This document shows positions 34,170 through 42,253 of a stretch of DNA of 64,000 bases, in pieces (the first letter of the stretch is position 1; every line of letters begins with the position of its first letter). The notes below the pieces were generated by a model. It was not told the DNA's origin, searched no databases, and worked only from the letters and a program-made list of their open reading frames with translations. Made by a program: the position numbers and the translations under genes. Source of the DNA: Streptomyces sp. WAC 01529 (GTDB taxonomy: Bacteria > Actinomycetota > Actinomycetes > Streptomycetales > Streptomycetaceae); NCBI RefSeq assembly GCF_003945545.1, contig NZ_CP029617.1, positions 2,553,001 to 2,617,000 of the forward strand. The letters are read 5' to 3'.

Positions 34170-34847
34170 ATGAAGAGTGACTTGTTCTCCAGTGACCACA
34201 TGGCGCAGCCGGCCCTCGCCCCCGGTATGACCCTCCAGAACGCCAAGTCGATCAAATACGCCGTGAACGGCGAGATGTTCGCCCGCCAGGGCGCGATGAT
34301 CGCCTATCGGGGCGATCTCCAGTTCGAGCGCAAGGGCCAGGGCGTGGGCGGCATGCTCAAGCGCGCCATGACCGGCGAGGGGCTGCCGCTGATGGCGGTG
34401 CGCGGCCAGGGCGAGGCCTGGTTCGCGCACGAGGCGCAGAACTGCTTCATCGTCGACGTCGAACCGGGCGACGTCCTCACGGTCAACGGCCGCAACGTCC
34501 TGTGCTTCGACGCGACCCTCTCGTACGACATCAAGACGGTGAAGGGCGCCGGCATGACCGGAGGCGGCCTGTTCAACAGCGTCTTCACGGGCGCGGGCCG
34601 CCTCGGCCTGGTCTGCGACGGCAACCCCCTGGTGATCCCCGTCTCCCCGCAGCAGCCGGTGTACGTCGACACGGACGCGGTGGTCGGCTGGACCGCCGAC
34701 CTCTCCACGTCCCTGCACCGCTCGCAGTCGATCGGCTCGATGATCCGCGGCGGCTCGGGCGAGGCGGTCCAGCTGATGCTCCAGGGCGAGGGCCACGTCA
34801 TCGTCCGCCCGAGCGAGGTGACCCCGCAGAAGGCGCAGCAGCACTGA
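34170..34847 (+). CDS. AIM24 family protein
   Basis: A 225-residue beta-rich protein of the AIM24/TRAP-like fold. It has the family core MTLQNAKSIKYAVNGEMFARQGAMIAYRG, KGQGVGGMLKRAMTGEGLPLM, GEAWFAHEAQNCFIVDV, GRNVLCFDATLSYDI and AVVGWTADL. Homologues occur in multi-gene families in streptomycetes with no settled biochemical role; the yeast namesake is mitochondrial. The ATG at 34170 (MKSDLFSS) fits homology; an in-frame ATG at 34152 is possible. It is convergent with the aminotransferase, 25 nt between stops. Confidence 0.85.
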   Translation: MKSDLFSSDHMAQPALAPGMTLQNAKSIKYAVNGEMFARQGAMIAYRGDLQFERKGQGVGGMLKRAMTGEGLPLMAVRGQGEAWFAHEAQNCFIVDVEPGDVLTVNGRNVLCFDATLSYDIKTVKGAGMTGGGLFNSVFTGAGRLGLVCDGNPLVIPVSPQQPVYVDTDAVVGWTADLSTSLHRSQSIGSMIRGGSGEAVQLMLQGEGHVIVRPSEVTPQKAQQH

Positions 34848-34872
34848 GCGCGCTGCCGCGCCTCGCGGCCGG

Positions 34873-36156
34873 TCAGGCGGCCTGGCGGGCCCGCTGCTCG
34901 TATCCGGCGAGGCGGACGCAGACGGTGAGGCCGTGCATGGCCTGCTCCAGGTCGGCGAGGCCGGGGTAGCTGGGGGCGATGCGGATGACGGCGTCGCGCG
35001 GGTCGTCGCCGTAGGGGTGTGTCGCGCCGGCCGGGGTCAGCACGATGCCGGCCTCGGCGGCGCGGCGTACGACGTCCTTGGCGCAGCCCTCGGGGACCTG
35101 GAGGGTCACGAAGTAGCCGCCCTTGGGCGAGGTCCAGGTCGCGAGGCCGGTGCCGCCGAGTTCGGCGTCGAGGATGCGCGCGACCGCCTCGAACTTGGGC
35201 TGGAGCAGCGCGCGCTGGCGCTCCATGTGGGCCCGCACGCCGTCGGCGTCCCGCAGGAACATCACGTGACGCAGCTGGTTGATCTTGTCGGGGCCGATCG
35301 ACCGCTTCTGGTTGTTGGCGAGGAGCCACTTCACGTTGGCGGGCGAGGAGCCGAAGAAGGCGACGCCCGCCCCCGCGGCGGTGATCTTGGAGGTGGAGCC
35401 GAAGACGAACGCCCGGTCGGGGTTGCCGGCCTCGGCGCAGGCGGCGAGGAGGTCGGCGATCTCGGTGGGCTCGTCGGTGAGGTGGTGGGCGGCGTAGGCG
35501 TTGTCCCAGAAGATCCGGAAGTCGGGGGCGGCGGTCTCCATGCGGGCGAGGCGGGCCACGGTCTCGTCGCTGTAGGAGACACCGTCGGGGTTGCTGTACT
35601 TGGGCACGCACCAGATGCCCTTGACCGCCGGGTTCTCGGCGACCAGCCGCTCGACCTCGTCCATGTCGGGCCCGTCGGCCGTCATCGGCACGGGGATCAT
35701 GTCGATGCCGAACCGCTCGCAGAGCGCGAAGTGCCGGTCGTAGCCGGGCACGGGGCAGAGGAACGCGACGGGCTCCTGCTCCACCCAGCGCGACTCGGCG
35801 CCGGGCACCTTCCCGAGGAGGGCGTGCACCAGGCAGTCGTGCATCAGCTCCAGGCTGGAGTTGCCGAGCGCGAGCAGCTGCCCGGCGGGGACCTGGAGCA
35901 GCTCGGCGAAGATCTCGCGCAGCTCGGGCAGGCCCTGGAGGCCGCCGTAGTTGCGTACGTCCGTGCCGTCGGCGGCGGTGTGCCGCCCGCCGGGCAGGCC
36001 GAGCAGGTCCTCGCTGAGGTCGAGCTGTTCCGGCGCGGGCTTGCCCCGGGTGAGGTCGAGGGAGAGCCCGCGCGCGGCAAGCTCCTCGTACTCCTTCCGG
36101 GCCCGCTCCAGAAGCCCGTCCAGGGCCGGGGCGTCGGGGCTCAGCTCGGTGGTCAT
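34873..36156 (-). CDS. Class I aminotransferase, AspT (MocR-like) type
   Basis: A 427-residue PLP enzyme. It matches the actinobacterial AspT-type aspartate aminotransferase group: RGLSLDLTRGKPAPEQLDLS at residues ~29-48, NYGGLQGLPELREIFAE, PGYDRHFALCERFGI, WCVPKYSNPDGVSYSD, FWDNAYAAHHL and the Schiff-base Lys in GSTSKITAAGAGVAFFGSS near residue 250. The C-terminal part ends VIRIAPSYP. Expected reaction: aspartate plus 2-oxoglutarate to oxaloacetate plus glutamate. The ATG at 36156 is used; upstream frame is low-complexity repeat. It is divergent from the peptide-transport operon. Confidence 0.9.
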   Translation of the reverse strand: MTTELSPDAPALDGLLERARKEYEELAARGLSLDLTRGKPAPEQLDLSEDLLGLPGGRHTAADGTDVRNYGGLQGLPELREIFAELLQVPAGQLLALGNSSLELMHDCLVHALLGKVPGAESRWVEQEPVAFLCPVPGYDRHFALCERFGIDMIPVPMTADGPDMDEVERLVAENPAVKGIWCVPKYSNPDGVSYSDETVARLARMETAAPDFRIFWDNAYAAHHLTDEPTEIADLLAACAEAGNPDRAFVFGSTSKITAAGAGVAFFGSSPANVKWLLANNQKRSIGPDKINQLRHVMFLRDADGVRAHMERQRALLQPKFEAVARILDAELGGTGLATWTSPKGGYFVTLQVPEGCAKDVVRRAAEAGIVLTPAGATHPYGDDPRDAVIRIAPSYPGLADLEQAMHGLTVCVRLAGYEQRARQAA

Positions 36157-36188
36157 GGTGTTGCCTCTCGCAGATACGGCTCGGGGGA

Positions 36189-36246
36189 TCGCTTCGGTGC
36201 GGTCGCCTCGGGGGCGTCGCTTCGGTGCGGTCACTTCGGTGCGGCC
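36189..36246. repeat. Short direct repeats in the 311-bp aspT/transporter intergenic region
   Basis: TCGCTTCGGTGCGGTC occurs at 36189-36204 and 36217-36232, with a third degenerate copy at 36233-36246. They lie just upstream of the aminotransferase start. The whole gap 36157-36467 holds no credible gene; besides these repeats it contains the transporter promoter and a palindrome listed separately. Confidence 0.6.
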
Positions 36247-36381
36247 GCTTCGTCGCGCCTGCCGAGAATACAAACCGGTTCCGCCCCGCGCCCCGGACGC
36301 CCGCTCCACGAGACCGGCGGGGCCCCTGACCCGCCAGGTGGCCCCGCTCATCAATGGGGGTGAAATGCCGTGTGCGGGGCC

Positions 36382-36410
36382 TTGACCGGCCTCCGCGCCC
36401 CTCCTATGGT
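36382..36410 (+). promoter_or_regulatory. Sigma-70 (HrdB-like) promoter of the peptide-transport operon
   Basis: TTGACC (36382-36387), a 17-bp spacer and TATGGT (36405-36410) form a near-canonical vegetative promoter. Transcription would begin near 36417, giving a ~50-nt leader with AAGGGAGA before the GTG at 36468. Confidence 0.65.
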
Positions 36411-36420
36411 CGCCACGCCA

Positions 36421-36440
36421 CCCACGACGTAGGACGTGGG
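36421..36440 (+). promoter_or_regulatory. Palindrome just downstream of the transporter promoter, candidate operator
   Basis: CCCACG (36421-36426) and CGTGGG (36435-36440) flank 8 nt in which GACGT/GACGT repeats. It lies a few bases after the inferred start point, where repressor binding or an RNA stem would affect expression. No regulator gene is adjacent. Confidence 0.35.
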
Positions 36441-36467
36441 ATCTCCTCAGGGACCAAGGGAGACACC

Positions 36468-38153
36468 GTGAGCGACTCCATCCCTCGAAGCGCCACCCGC
36501 AAAGCCCCCGAAGCCCCGGGAGCCCCCGCACCCGCCTCCGTCGCCTCGGCGCCGGACCGCCGCTCCGTCCTCAGATACAGCGCCGCGCTCGGCGCGGCCG
36601 CCGCCGTCACCACCACCCTCTCCGCCTGCTCCTCCGGCCCCGAGTCGACCAACGAGTCCGGAGGCGGCGGCCAGGGCGGCGACTCCACGCTCACGGCCGT
36701 CATCGGCTACGGCAACGACGGCAGCTGGGACCCGACCCAGACCGCCTCCGCCTTCGCCATGGCGGGGAACGAACACATCTACGAGGGGCTCCTCGGCACT
36801 GACCCGATCACCCGTGAGCCGTATGCCGCGCTCGCCACCGAGGTCCCGGACGACCTCAAGGCGACCACGTGGCAGTTCGCCCTGCGGCCGGGCGCCAAGT
36901 GGCACGACGGGAAGCCCGTCACCGCCGACGACGTGGTGTTCGTCTTCGACCGGATCCTGGACCCCAAGACGCAGACCCTGGCCAAGGGGTTCTTCGCGAG
37001 CTGGCTGAAGGAGGTCAGGAAGGTCGACGCGACGAACGTGGAGCTGATCCTGAAGTTCCCCTTCCCCGACGGCGCCGCCCGCCTCTCGCTCGCGAAGATC
37101 ATGCCGAAGCACGTCTTCTCCAAGCCCGGCGCCTGGGAGGACGCGACCAAGGGGAAGGCGGTGGGCTCGGGGCCGTACCGGCAGACCGCGCACCACCCGA
37201 AGTCGAACACCACCTTCGAGGCGTTCGACGACTACAACGGCCCGCGCAAGGCCGCCTTCAAGAAGATGAACTGGCTGACGATCGTGGACGCCGCACCCCG
37301 CGTCGCGAAGATCTCCGGCTCCAGCGCGGACGCGGAGATCGCCGACAACATCCCGTACGCCAACATCGGCCAGCTCAAGAAGAGCGGCATGACGGTCGAG
37401 GGCGGCGCCGGGATGAACAATCTGTTCCTGCTCTTCAACACCGCACACAAGCCGTTCGACGACGTACGCGTGCGCCAGGCGCTGCACTACGCCATAGACC
37501 GCGACAAGATGATCGAGGCCGCCCTCAAGGGCCACGGCAAGGCCGCGACGTCCTTCCTCAACGAGGCCAACCCCTCCTACCGGCCCGCGAAGACCGTCTA
37601 CGCGTACGACCTGGCGAAGGCGAGGAAGCTCCTGAAGGAGGCGGGGGTCGGCGATCTCAAGGTCAACCTCATGGCGGTGAACGTGAGCTGGATCGTCGAC
37701 TGCCTGCCGACCATCCAGGACGGCTGGGAGAAGCTCGGCGTCGAGGTCACCCTGGACCCGCAGGAGACCACCGCGGTCTTCACCAAGCTGGACCAGAAGA
37801 AGGACTTCCAGATCGTCGCGGCCGCCTCGAACCCGAACCAGTTCGGCCTCGACGCCGACCTGATCATGCACTACAACTACGGCCCCGAGAACCTGTGGAT
37901 GGGCTACGCCCGCTGGGCCGGGAACGCCACGGCCAAGAAGCTCTTCAAGGACATGGCGCAGGCCACCCGCGAGCCCGAGGCGGGCCGCAAGAAGGCCATG
38001 ATCCAGGAGTACATCGACGTGATCGCCGAGCAGGCCGTGCTCTACCCGGTCGTGCACAACGAACTCATGACCGCCTGGGACCCGAAGAAGATCACCGCCG
38101 TCAAGGCCCAGCCCTATCCCGGGATCAACCTCCTCCAGGCCAAGTGGGCGTGA
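36468..38153 (+). CDS. Peptide/oligopeptide-type ABC transporter substrate-binding lipoprotein (family 5)
   Basis: A 561-residue extracellular solute-binding protein. An N-terminal ~28-residue lead precedes the twin-Arg DRRSVLRYSAALG, then a hydrophobic stretch and lipobox LSACSS, so it is probably a Tat-exported lipoprotein. The family-5 core is seen in YEGLLGTDPITREPYAALATEV, GAKWHDGKPVTADDVVFVFDRILDP, GSGPYRQTAHH, DVRVRQALHYAIDRDKMI and EQAVLYPVVHNELMTAWDP. It starts at a GTG at 36468 with AAGGGAGA ahead. It is first gene of a five-gene operon ending in a DapA-family lyase. The ligand could be a di/oligopeptide, an opine-like or a sugar-acid derivative. Confidence 0.92.
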   Translation: MSDSIPRSATRKAPEAPGAPAPASVASAPDRRSVLRYSAALGAAAAVTTTLSACSSGPESTNESGGGGQGGDSTLTAVIGYGNDGSWDPTQTASAFAMAGNEHIYEGLLGTDPITREPYAALATEVPDDLKATTWQFALRPGAKWHDGKPVTADDVVFVFDRILDPKTQTLAKGFFASWLKEVRKVDATNVELILKFPFPDGAARLSLAKIMPKHVFSKPGAWEDATKGKAVGSGPYRQTAHHPKSNTTFEAFDDYNGPRKAAFKKMNWLTIVDAAPRVAKISGSSADAEIADNIPYANIGQLKKSGMTVEGGAGMNNLFLLFNTAHKPFDDVRVRQALHYAIDRDKMIEAALKGHGKAATSFLNEANPSYRPAKTVYAYDLAKARKLLKEAGVGDLKVNLMAVNVSWIVDCLPTIQDGWEKLGVEVTLDPQETTAVFTKLDQKKDFQIVAAASNPNQFGLDADLIMHYNYGPENLWMGYARWAGNATAKKLFKDMAQATREPEAGRKKAMIQEYIDVIAEQAVLYPVVHNELMTAWDPKKITAVKAQPYPGINLLQAKWA

Positions 38154-38193
38154 CCGCCGCCCGGTTCACCGGCCAGTTCGGGAGTCGTACTCC

Positions 38194-39153
38194 GTGACCG
38201 CAGTCCTCAGAATCCTCGCCCGCCGCATCGCCCTGCTCGTCCCGCTGCTGCTCGGCATCGTGCTCTTCGTCTTCCTCGTGATGCGGTTCTCCGACGTCGA
38301 CCCGGCCTCCGCCTTCTTCCAGGGCGCCAACCCGACCCCCGAGCAACTGCACGAGTTCCGCGAGGAGAACGGGCTCCTCGATCCGCTGCCCGTGCGCTAT
38401 GTGGCGTTCGTGGGGGATCTGCTCCAGGGCGACATGGGGATCAGCGTCCTCAACCGCTCCCCCGTCCTCGACCAGGTCACCACCGCCCTGCCGCTCACCA
38501 TGCAGCTGACGTTCCTCGGGCTCGGCATCGCCGTCGTCCTCTCCCTCACCCTCGGCGTGACCGCCGCGATCCACCGCGACCGGCTGCCGGACCAGCTGAT
38601 CCGCGTGGTCTCCCTGACCGGCGTCGCGGCGCCCGGCTTCTGGCTGGCGCTCCTGATGATCCAGTACCTCGCGGTCGACCTCGGCTGGTTCCCGACCGGC
38701 GGCTACATCAACCCCGCCGACTCCCTCACCGGCTGGCTCAAGACCATGACGCTGCCCGCCCTCGCGCTCTCCCTGCCAGTGGCGGCCGGTCTCACCCGCA
38801 TCATCCGCACCGCCGTCGTCGAGGAGCTGGACAAGGACTACGTCCGTACGGCCATCGGCAGCGGCCTGCCCCCGGTGGTGGTCGTCGGCCGGAACGTCCT
38901 GCGCAACGCCCTCATCAACCCGCTCACCGTGCTCGGCCTGCGCGTCGGCTATCTGCTGGGCGGCGCCGTCGTCATCGAGACGATCTTCTCGCTGCCGGGC
39001 ATGGGCAAACTGATGATCGACGCCGTGAAGAACGGCGACCCGGCCGTCGTCCAGGGCGTCGTCATCACCACCGCCGTCGGCTTCGTCGTCGTCAACCTCG
39101 TCATCGACATCCTCCACCTCCTGGTCAACCCGCGCCTGAGGGGGACGAGTTGA
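38194..39153 (+). CDS. Peptide-type ABC transporter permease (DppB-like)
   Basis: A 319-residue inner-membrane subunit with six TM helices: ILARRIALLVPLLLGIVLFVFLVMRF at the start and the DppB signature FSDVDPASAFFQGANPTPEQLHEFREENGLLDPLPVRY. The ATPase-coupling EAA loop is in DYVRTAIGSGLPPVVVVGRNVLRNALINPLTVLG. It starts at GTG 38194. Its stop overlaps the next start by one base (TGATG), so the pair is translationally coupled. Confidence 0.93.
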   Translation: MTAVLRILARRIALLVPLLLGIVLFVFLVMRFSDVDPASAFFQGANPTPEQLHEFREENGLLDPLPVRYVAFVGDLLQGDMGISVLNRSPVLDQVTTALPLTMQLTFLGLGIAVVLSLTLGVTAAIHRDRLPDQLIRVVSLTGVAAPGFWLALLMIQYLAVDLGWFPTGGYINPADSLTGWLKTMTLPALALSLPVAAGLTRIIRTAVVEELDKDYVRTAIGSGLPPVVVVGRNVLRNALINPLTVLGLRVGYLLGGAVVIETIFSLPGMGKLMIDAVKNGDPAVVQGVVITTAVGFVVVNLVIDILHLLVNPRLRGTS

Positions 39154-41174
39154 TGCTGATGTCACGCAAGAGGCTCACGGACAGGCTCGCGGTCCCCGGC
39201 CTGCGCCTGCGTTCGCTGCGCAAGCTGCCCGTCCTGTCCCGGATCGCGGTCGCCGTCGTCGGCACCGTCGTCCTGGTCGCGCTCCTCGCGCCGCTCATCG
39301 CCCCGCACGACCCGCTCGACCAGCAGCCCCAGGCCGGCGGCACCGGCCACCCCTCCGCCGACCACTGGATGGGCCAGGACAGCCTCGGCCGCGACATCCT
39401 CAGCCGGCTGATGTACGGGGCGCGCTGGTCGCTGGCGATCGGGCTCGGCGCGACCCTGCTCGCCCTGATCGTCGGCGCGCTGATCGGCGCGGTCGCCGCG
39501 ACCTCCCGCAAGGCCGTCGACGAGACGCTGATGCGCTGCCTCGACGTCGTCATGGCGTTCCCCGGCATCGCGCTCGCCGCCGTGCTCGTCGCGGTCTTCG
39601 GCGGCGGCATCACCGTACTGATCTGCGCGATCGCCTTCCTCTTCACCCCGCCGATCGCCCGCGTCGTACGGGCCAACGTCCTCGACCAGTACGGCGAGGA
39701 CTACGTCACCGCCGAACGCGTCGTCGGCGCCCGCACCCCGCACATCCTCATCCGCCACGTCGCCGTGAACTGCGCGGCGCCCATCCTGGTCTTCTGCACC
39801 GTGCAGGTCGCCGAGGCCATCGTCTTCGAGGCCTCCCTCTCCTTCATCGGCGCGGGTGTCCGCCCGCCCGACCCCTCGTGGGGCAGTGTCATCGCCGACG
39901 GCAAGAACATGGTCCTGATCGGCGGCTGGTGGGCGACGGTCTTCCCCGGACTGCTCATGCTGCTCACGGTCCTCGCCCTGAACATCCTCTCCGAGGGCGT
40001 CTCCGACGCGTGGGCGGCGCCCTCCACCCGGGACGTGCCGGGCGCGGCCCGCGACGAGGACCCCCTCGAAGCCCCCGAGCCGGGCACGGGCGAGGTCCTC
40101 GGACTCCCCGGCCTCGCCGAGGCCTCGGAACGGCTGCGGGCCCGGGCCCGGCCCCTGCCGTCCGGCGCGCCGGTCCTGGCCGTACGCGACCTGCGCATCG
40201 CCTTCCCCGGACGGCACGACGGCGTGGACATCGTCGACGGCATCACCTTCGACGTACGCCCCGGTGAAGTCCTCGGCCTGGTCGGCGAGTCGGGGTGCGG
40301 CAAGTCGCTGACGGCCCTGACGGTGATGGGCCTTGAGCCCAAGGGCGCCCGCGTCCGGGGCAGCGTCACCTTCGACGCACAGGAGCTGGTCGGCCTGCCG
40401 ATGCGCTCCCGGCGCCGACTGCTCGGCCACCACATGGCGATGATCTACCAGGACGCCCTGTCCTCGCTGAACCCGGCGATGACGGTCCGCTCCCAGCTCA
40501 AACAGGTCGTACGAAGAGGTGGCCGCCGCACCTCCGTCGAGCTGCTCGAGCTGGTGGGCCTGGACCCGGAGCGGACGCTGCGCAGCTATCCGCACGAGCT
40601 GTCCGGCGGCCAGCGCCAGCGCGTGCTGATCGCCATGGCCCTCTCCCGCGACCCGAAGCTGATCATCGCCGACGAGCCGACGACGGCGCTCGACGTCACC
40701 GTGCAGGCACAGATCATCCAGCTGCTGCTGAGGCTCCGCGCGGAGCTGGGCTTCGCGCTGATCCTCGTCTCGCACGATCTGGCGCTCGTCGCCGACGTCA
40801 CCGACAGGGTGGTGGTGATGTACGGCGGTCAGATCGTCGAGACGGGCGTGACCGCCGACCTGGTGGGCGCCCCCTCGCACCACTACACGCGCGGCCTGCT
40901 CGGCTCGGTGCTCTCCCTGGAGTCGGCGGCGCAGCGGCTCACGCAGATCAGGGGCGTGGTCCCGTCCCCGGCGGACTTCCCCCCGGGCTGCCGCTTCACG
41001 GACCGCTGCCCCATGGCGTCGGAGACGTGCCGGGAGGAGGCCCCGGCGCTGGTGGGCCCGGCAACCCACGAAGCGGCGTGCCACCATCCAGCACCCCGCA
41101 GCGAAGCGCCCCGAAGGGGCGCGGGGAACTGCGCGCCCAGCCCCCACGAACCCGCACCCGGGGAGCACACGTGA
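39153..41174 (+). CDS. Fused ABC permease-ATPase (DppC-DppD fusion)
   Basis: A 673-residue single polypeptide. The DppC-like permease (residues ~1-290, six TM helices, QDSLGRDILSRLMYGARWSL, EAA loop DYVTAERVVGARTPHILIRHV) is joined by a ~45-residue acidic/Pro linker (AARDEDPLEAPEPGTGEV) to a DppD-like ATPase. The ATPase (~345-650) has Walker A GESGCGKSL, signature ELSGGQRQRVLIAMAL, Walker B LIIADEPTTALD and the oligopeptide C-terminal CRFTDRCPMASETC. Most systems encode these as two proteins. The last ~25 residues derive from a genomic repeat (41106-41155). It starts at ATG 39153 behind GAGGGGGACG. Its stop overlaps the next gene (GTGA). Confidence 0.93.
   Translation: MLMSRKRLTDRLAVPGLRLRSLRKLPVLSRIAVAVVGTVVLVALLAPLIAPHDPLDQQPQAGGTGHPSADHWMGQDSLGRDILSRLMYGARWSLAIGLGATLLALIVGALIGAVAATSRKAVDETLMRCLDVVMAFPGIALAAVLVAVFGGGITVLICAIAFLFTPPIARVVRANVLDQYGEDYVTAERVVGARTPHILIRHVAVNCAAPILVFCTVQVAEAIVFEASLSFIGAGVRPPDPSWGSVIADGKNMVLIGGWWATVFPGLLMLLTVLALNILSEGVSDAWAAPSTRDVPGAARDEDPLEAPEPGTGEVLGLPGLAEASERLRARARPLPSGAPVLAVRDLRIAFPGRHDGVDIVDGITFDVRPGEVLGLVGESGCGKSLTALTVMGLEPKGARVRGSVTFDAQELVGLPMRSRRRLLGHHMAMIYQDALSSLNPAMTVRSQLKQVVRRGGRRTSVELLELVGLDPERTLRSYPHELSGGQRQRVLIAMALSRDPKLIIADEPTTALDVTVQAQIIQLLLRLRAELGFALILVSHDLALVADVTDRVVVMYGGQIVETGVTADLVGAPSHHYTRGLLGSVLSLESAAQRLTQIRGVVPSPADFPPGCRFTDRCPMASETCREEAPALVGPATHEAACHHPAPRSEAPRRGAGNCAPSPHEPAPGEHT
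41106..41155. repeat. Palindromic Streptomyces repeat element inside coding sequence
   Basis: GCGCCCCGAAGGGGCGC (41106-41122) followed by GGGGAACTGCGCGCCCAGCC and a C-rich tail is the same element as at 55023, normally intergenic. Here it encodes the C-terminal tail EAPRRGAGNCAPSP of the permease-ATPase fusion. Confidence 0.85.
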
Positions 41175-42253
41175 CCACCCCCCTGCTCTGGTTGAACGAC
41201 GTCCACGTCACACACCGGGCCCGCTCCGGCGGGCTGTTCTCCCGGGACCAAGTCCACGCCCTCACAGGGGCAAACCTGAAGATCGCCCCCGGCGAGACCC
41301 TCGGCGTGGTCGGGGAATCCGGCTGCGGCAAGTCCACCCTGGCCAAGACCTTGCTAGGGGTACAGCGCCCCACCAGCGGAACGGTGACCTTCAGAGGCAG
41401 GGACCTCTGGACGATGCCCCCCGCCAGAAGGCGGACGGAGATCGGCACCCGCACCGGCATGATCTTCCAGGACCCGTCCACCGCCCTGAACCGCAGGCTG
41501 TCGATCAGACAGATCCTCCGCGACCCCCTGGACGTACACAGACGCGGCACACCGGCCGAACGCGACGCCCGTGTCGCGGAGTTGATGGAGCTGGTCGGCC
41601 TGCCCAAGGCCCTCGCCGACGGCCTCCCGGGCCAACTGTCCGGCGGACAACGCCAACGCGTCGCGATCGCCCGCGCACTGGCCCTCGAACCGGACCTGGT
41701 CGTCGCCGACGAGCCGACCAGCGCGCTCGACGTGTCCGTGCGTGCCCAGATCCTCAACCTCCTCCTGGACCTCAAGGAACGCCTCGGCCTCGCCCTGGTC
41801 TTCGTCTCGCACGACATCCAGACCGTCCGCAGGATGAGCGACCGCGTCCTCACCATGTACCTGGGGCGGATCGTGGAGGAGGCACCGGCCGCCGAGATCC
41901 TGGACCGCGCCCGGCACCCGTACACGCGCGCCCTGTTCTCCGCCACGCCGGGCCTGCTCGACCCCATCGACCCGATCCCGCTGGCCGGGCCGGTGCCGTC
42001 GGCGACCCGGCCGCCGAGCGGCTGTCCGTTCCGCACGCGCTGCTGGAAGGCGGACGACGTGTGCGCCGAGGCGATGCCGGACGTCGAGCCGTCGGGCACC
42101 GGACATCTGTTCCGTTGCCACCATCCCGTGAACGAAGGAGAGTCGACCCACGAGCTGGCCACGCAGGCCGCCGTCCAGGCCGCCACCCAGGCTGCCGACA
42201 CGGCCCGAACCCCGGCCGCCGCCACGGCCGCACACCCGAGGGAGCGCCCATGA
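41171..42253 (+). CDS. Peptide-type ABC transporter ATPase (DppF-like)
   Basis: A 360-residue cytosolic ATPase. Walker A is GESGCGKST near residue 49, the Q-loop MIFQDPSTALN, signature QLSGGQRQRVAIARALALEPDLVVADEPTSALD, H-loop FVSHDIQTVRRM, and oligopeptide-type C-terminus CPFRTRCWKADDVC. The final ~35 residues are low-complexity Ala/Thr (AAVQAATQAADTARTP), beyond the family end. It starts at GTG 41171, overlapping the fusion gene's stop (GTGA). Its own stop overlaps the lyase start (ATGA). It pairs with the ATPase half of the fusion. Confidence 0.93.
   Translation: MTTPLLWLNDVHVTHRARSGGLFSRDQVHALTGANLKIAPGETLGVVGESGCGKSTLAKTLLGVQRPTSGTVTFRGRDLWTMPPARRRTEIGTRTGMIFQDPSTALNRRLSIRQILRDPLDVHRRGTPAERDARVAELMELVGLPKALADGLPGQLSGGQRQRVAIARALALEPDLVVADEPTSALDVSVRAQILNLLLDLKERLGLALVFVSHDIQTVRRMSDRVLTMYLGRIVEEAPAAEILDRARHPYTRALFSATPGLLDPIDPIPLAGPVPSATRPPSGCPFRTRCWKADDVCAEAMPDVEPSGTGHLFRCHHPVNEGESTHELATQAAVQAATQAADTARTPAAATAAHPRERP

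Noticed and set aside
33966..34844. Extension of the DUF6230 frame upstream through the AIM24 gene
   Set aside because: The extension is antisense to a well-conserved AIM24 protein; the DUF6230 fold begins at 33965.
41106..41155. Insertion sequence end or attachment site
   Set aside because: No transposase, target duplication or tRNA gene is present; the second copy at 55023 shows it is a dispersed palindromic repeat.
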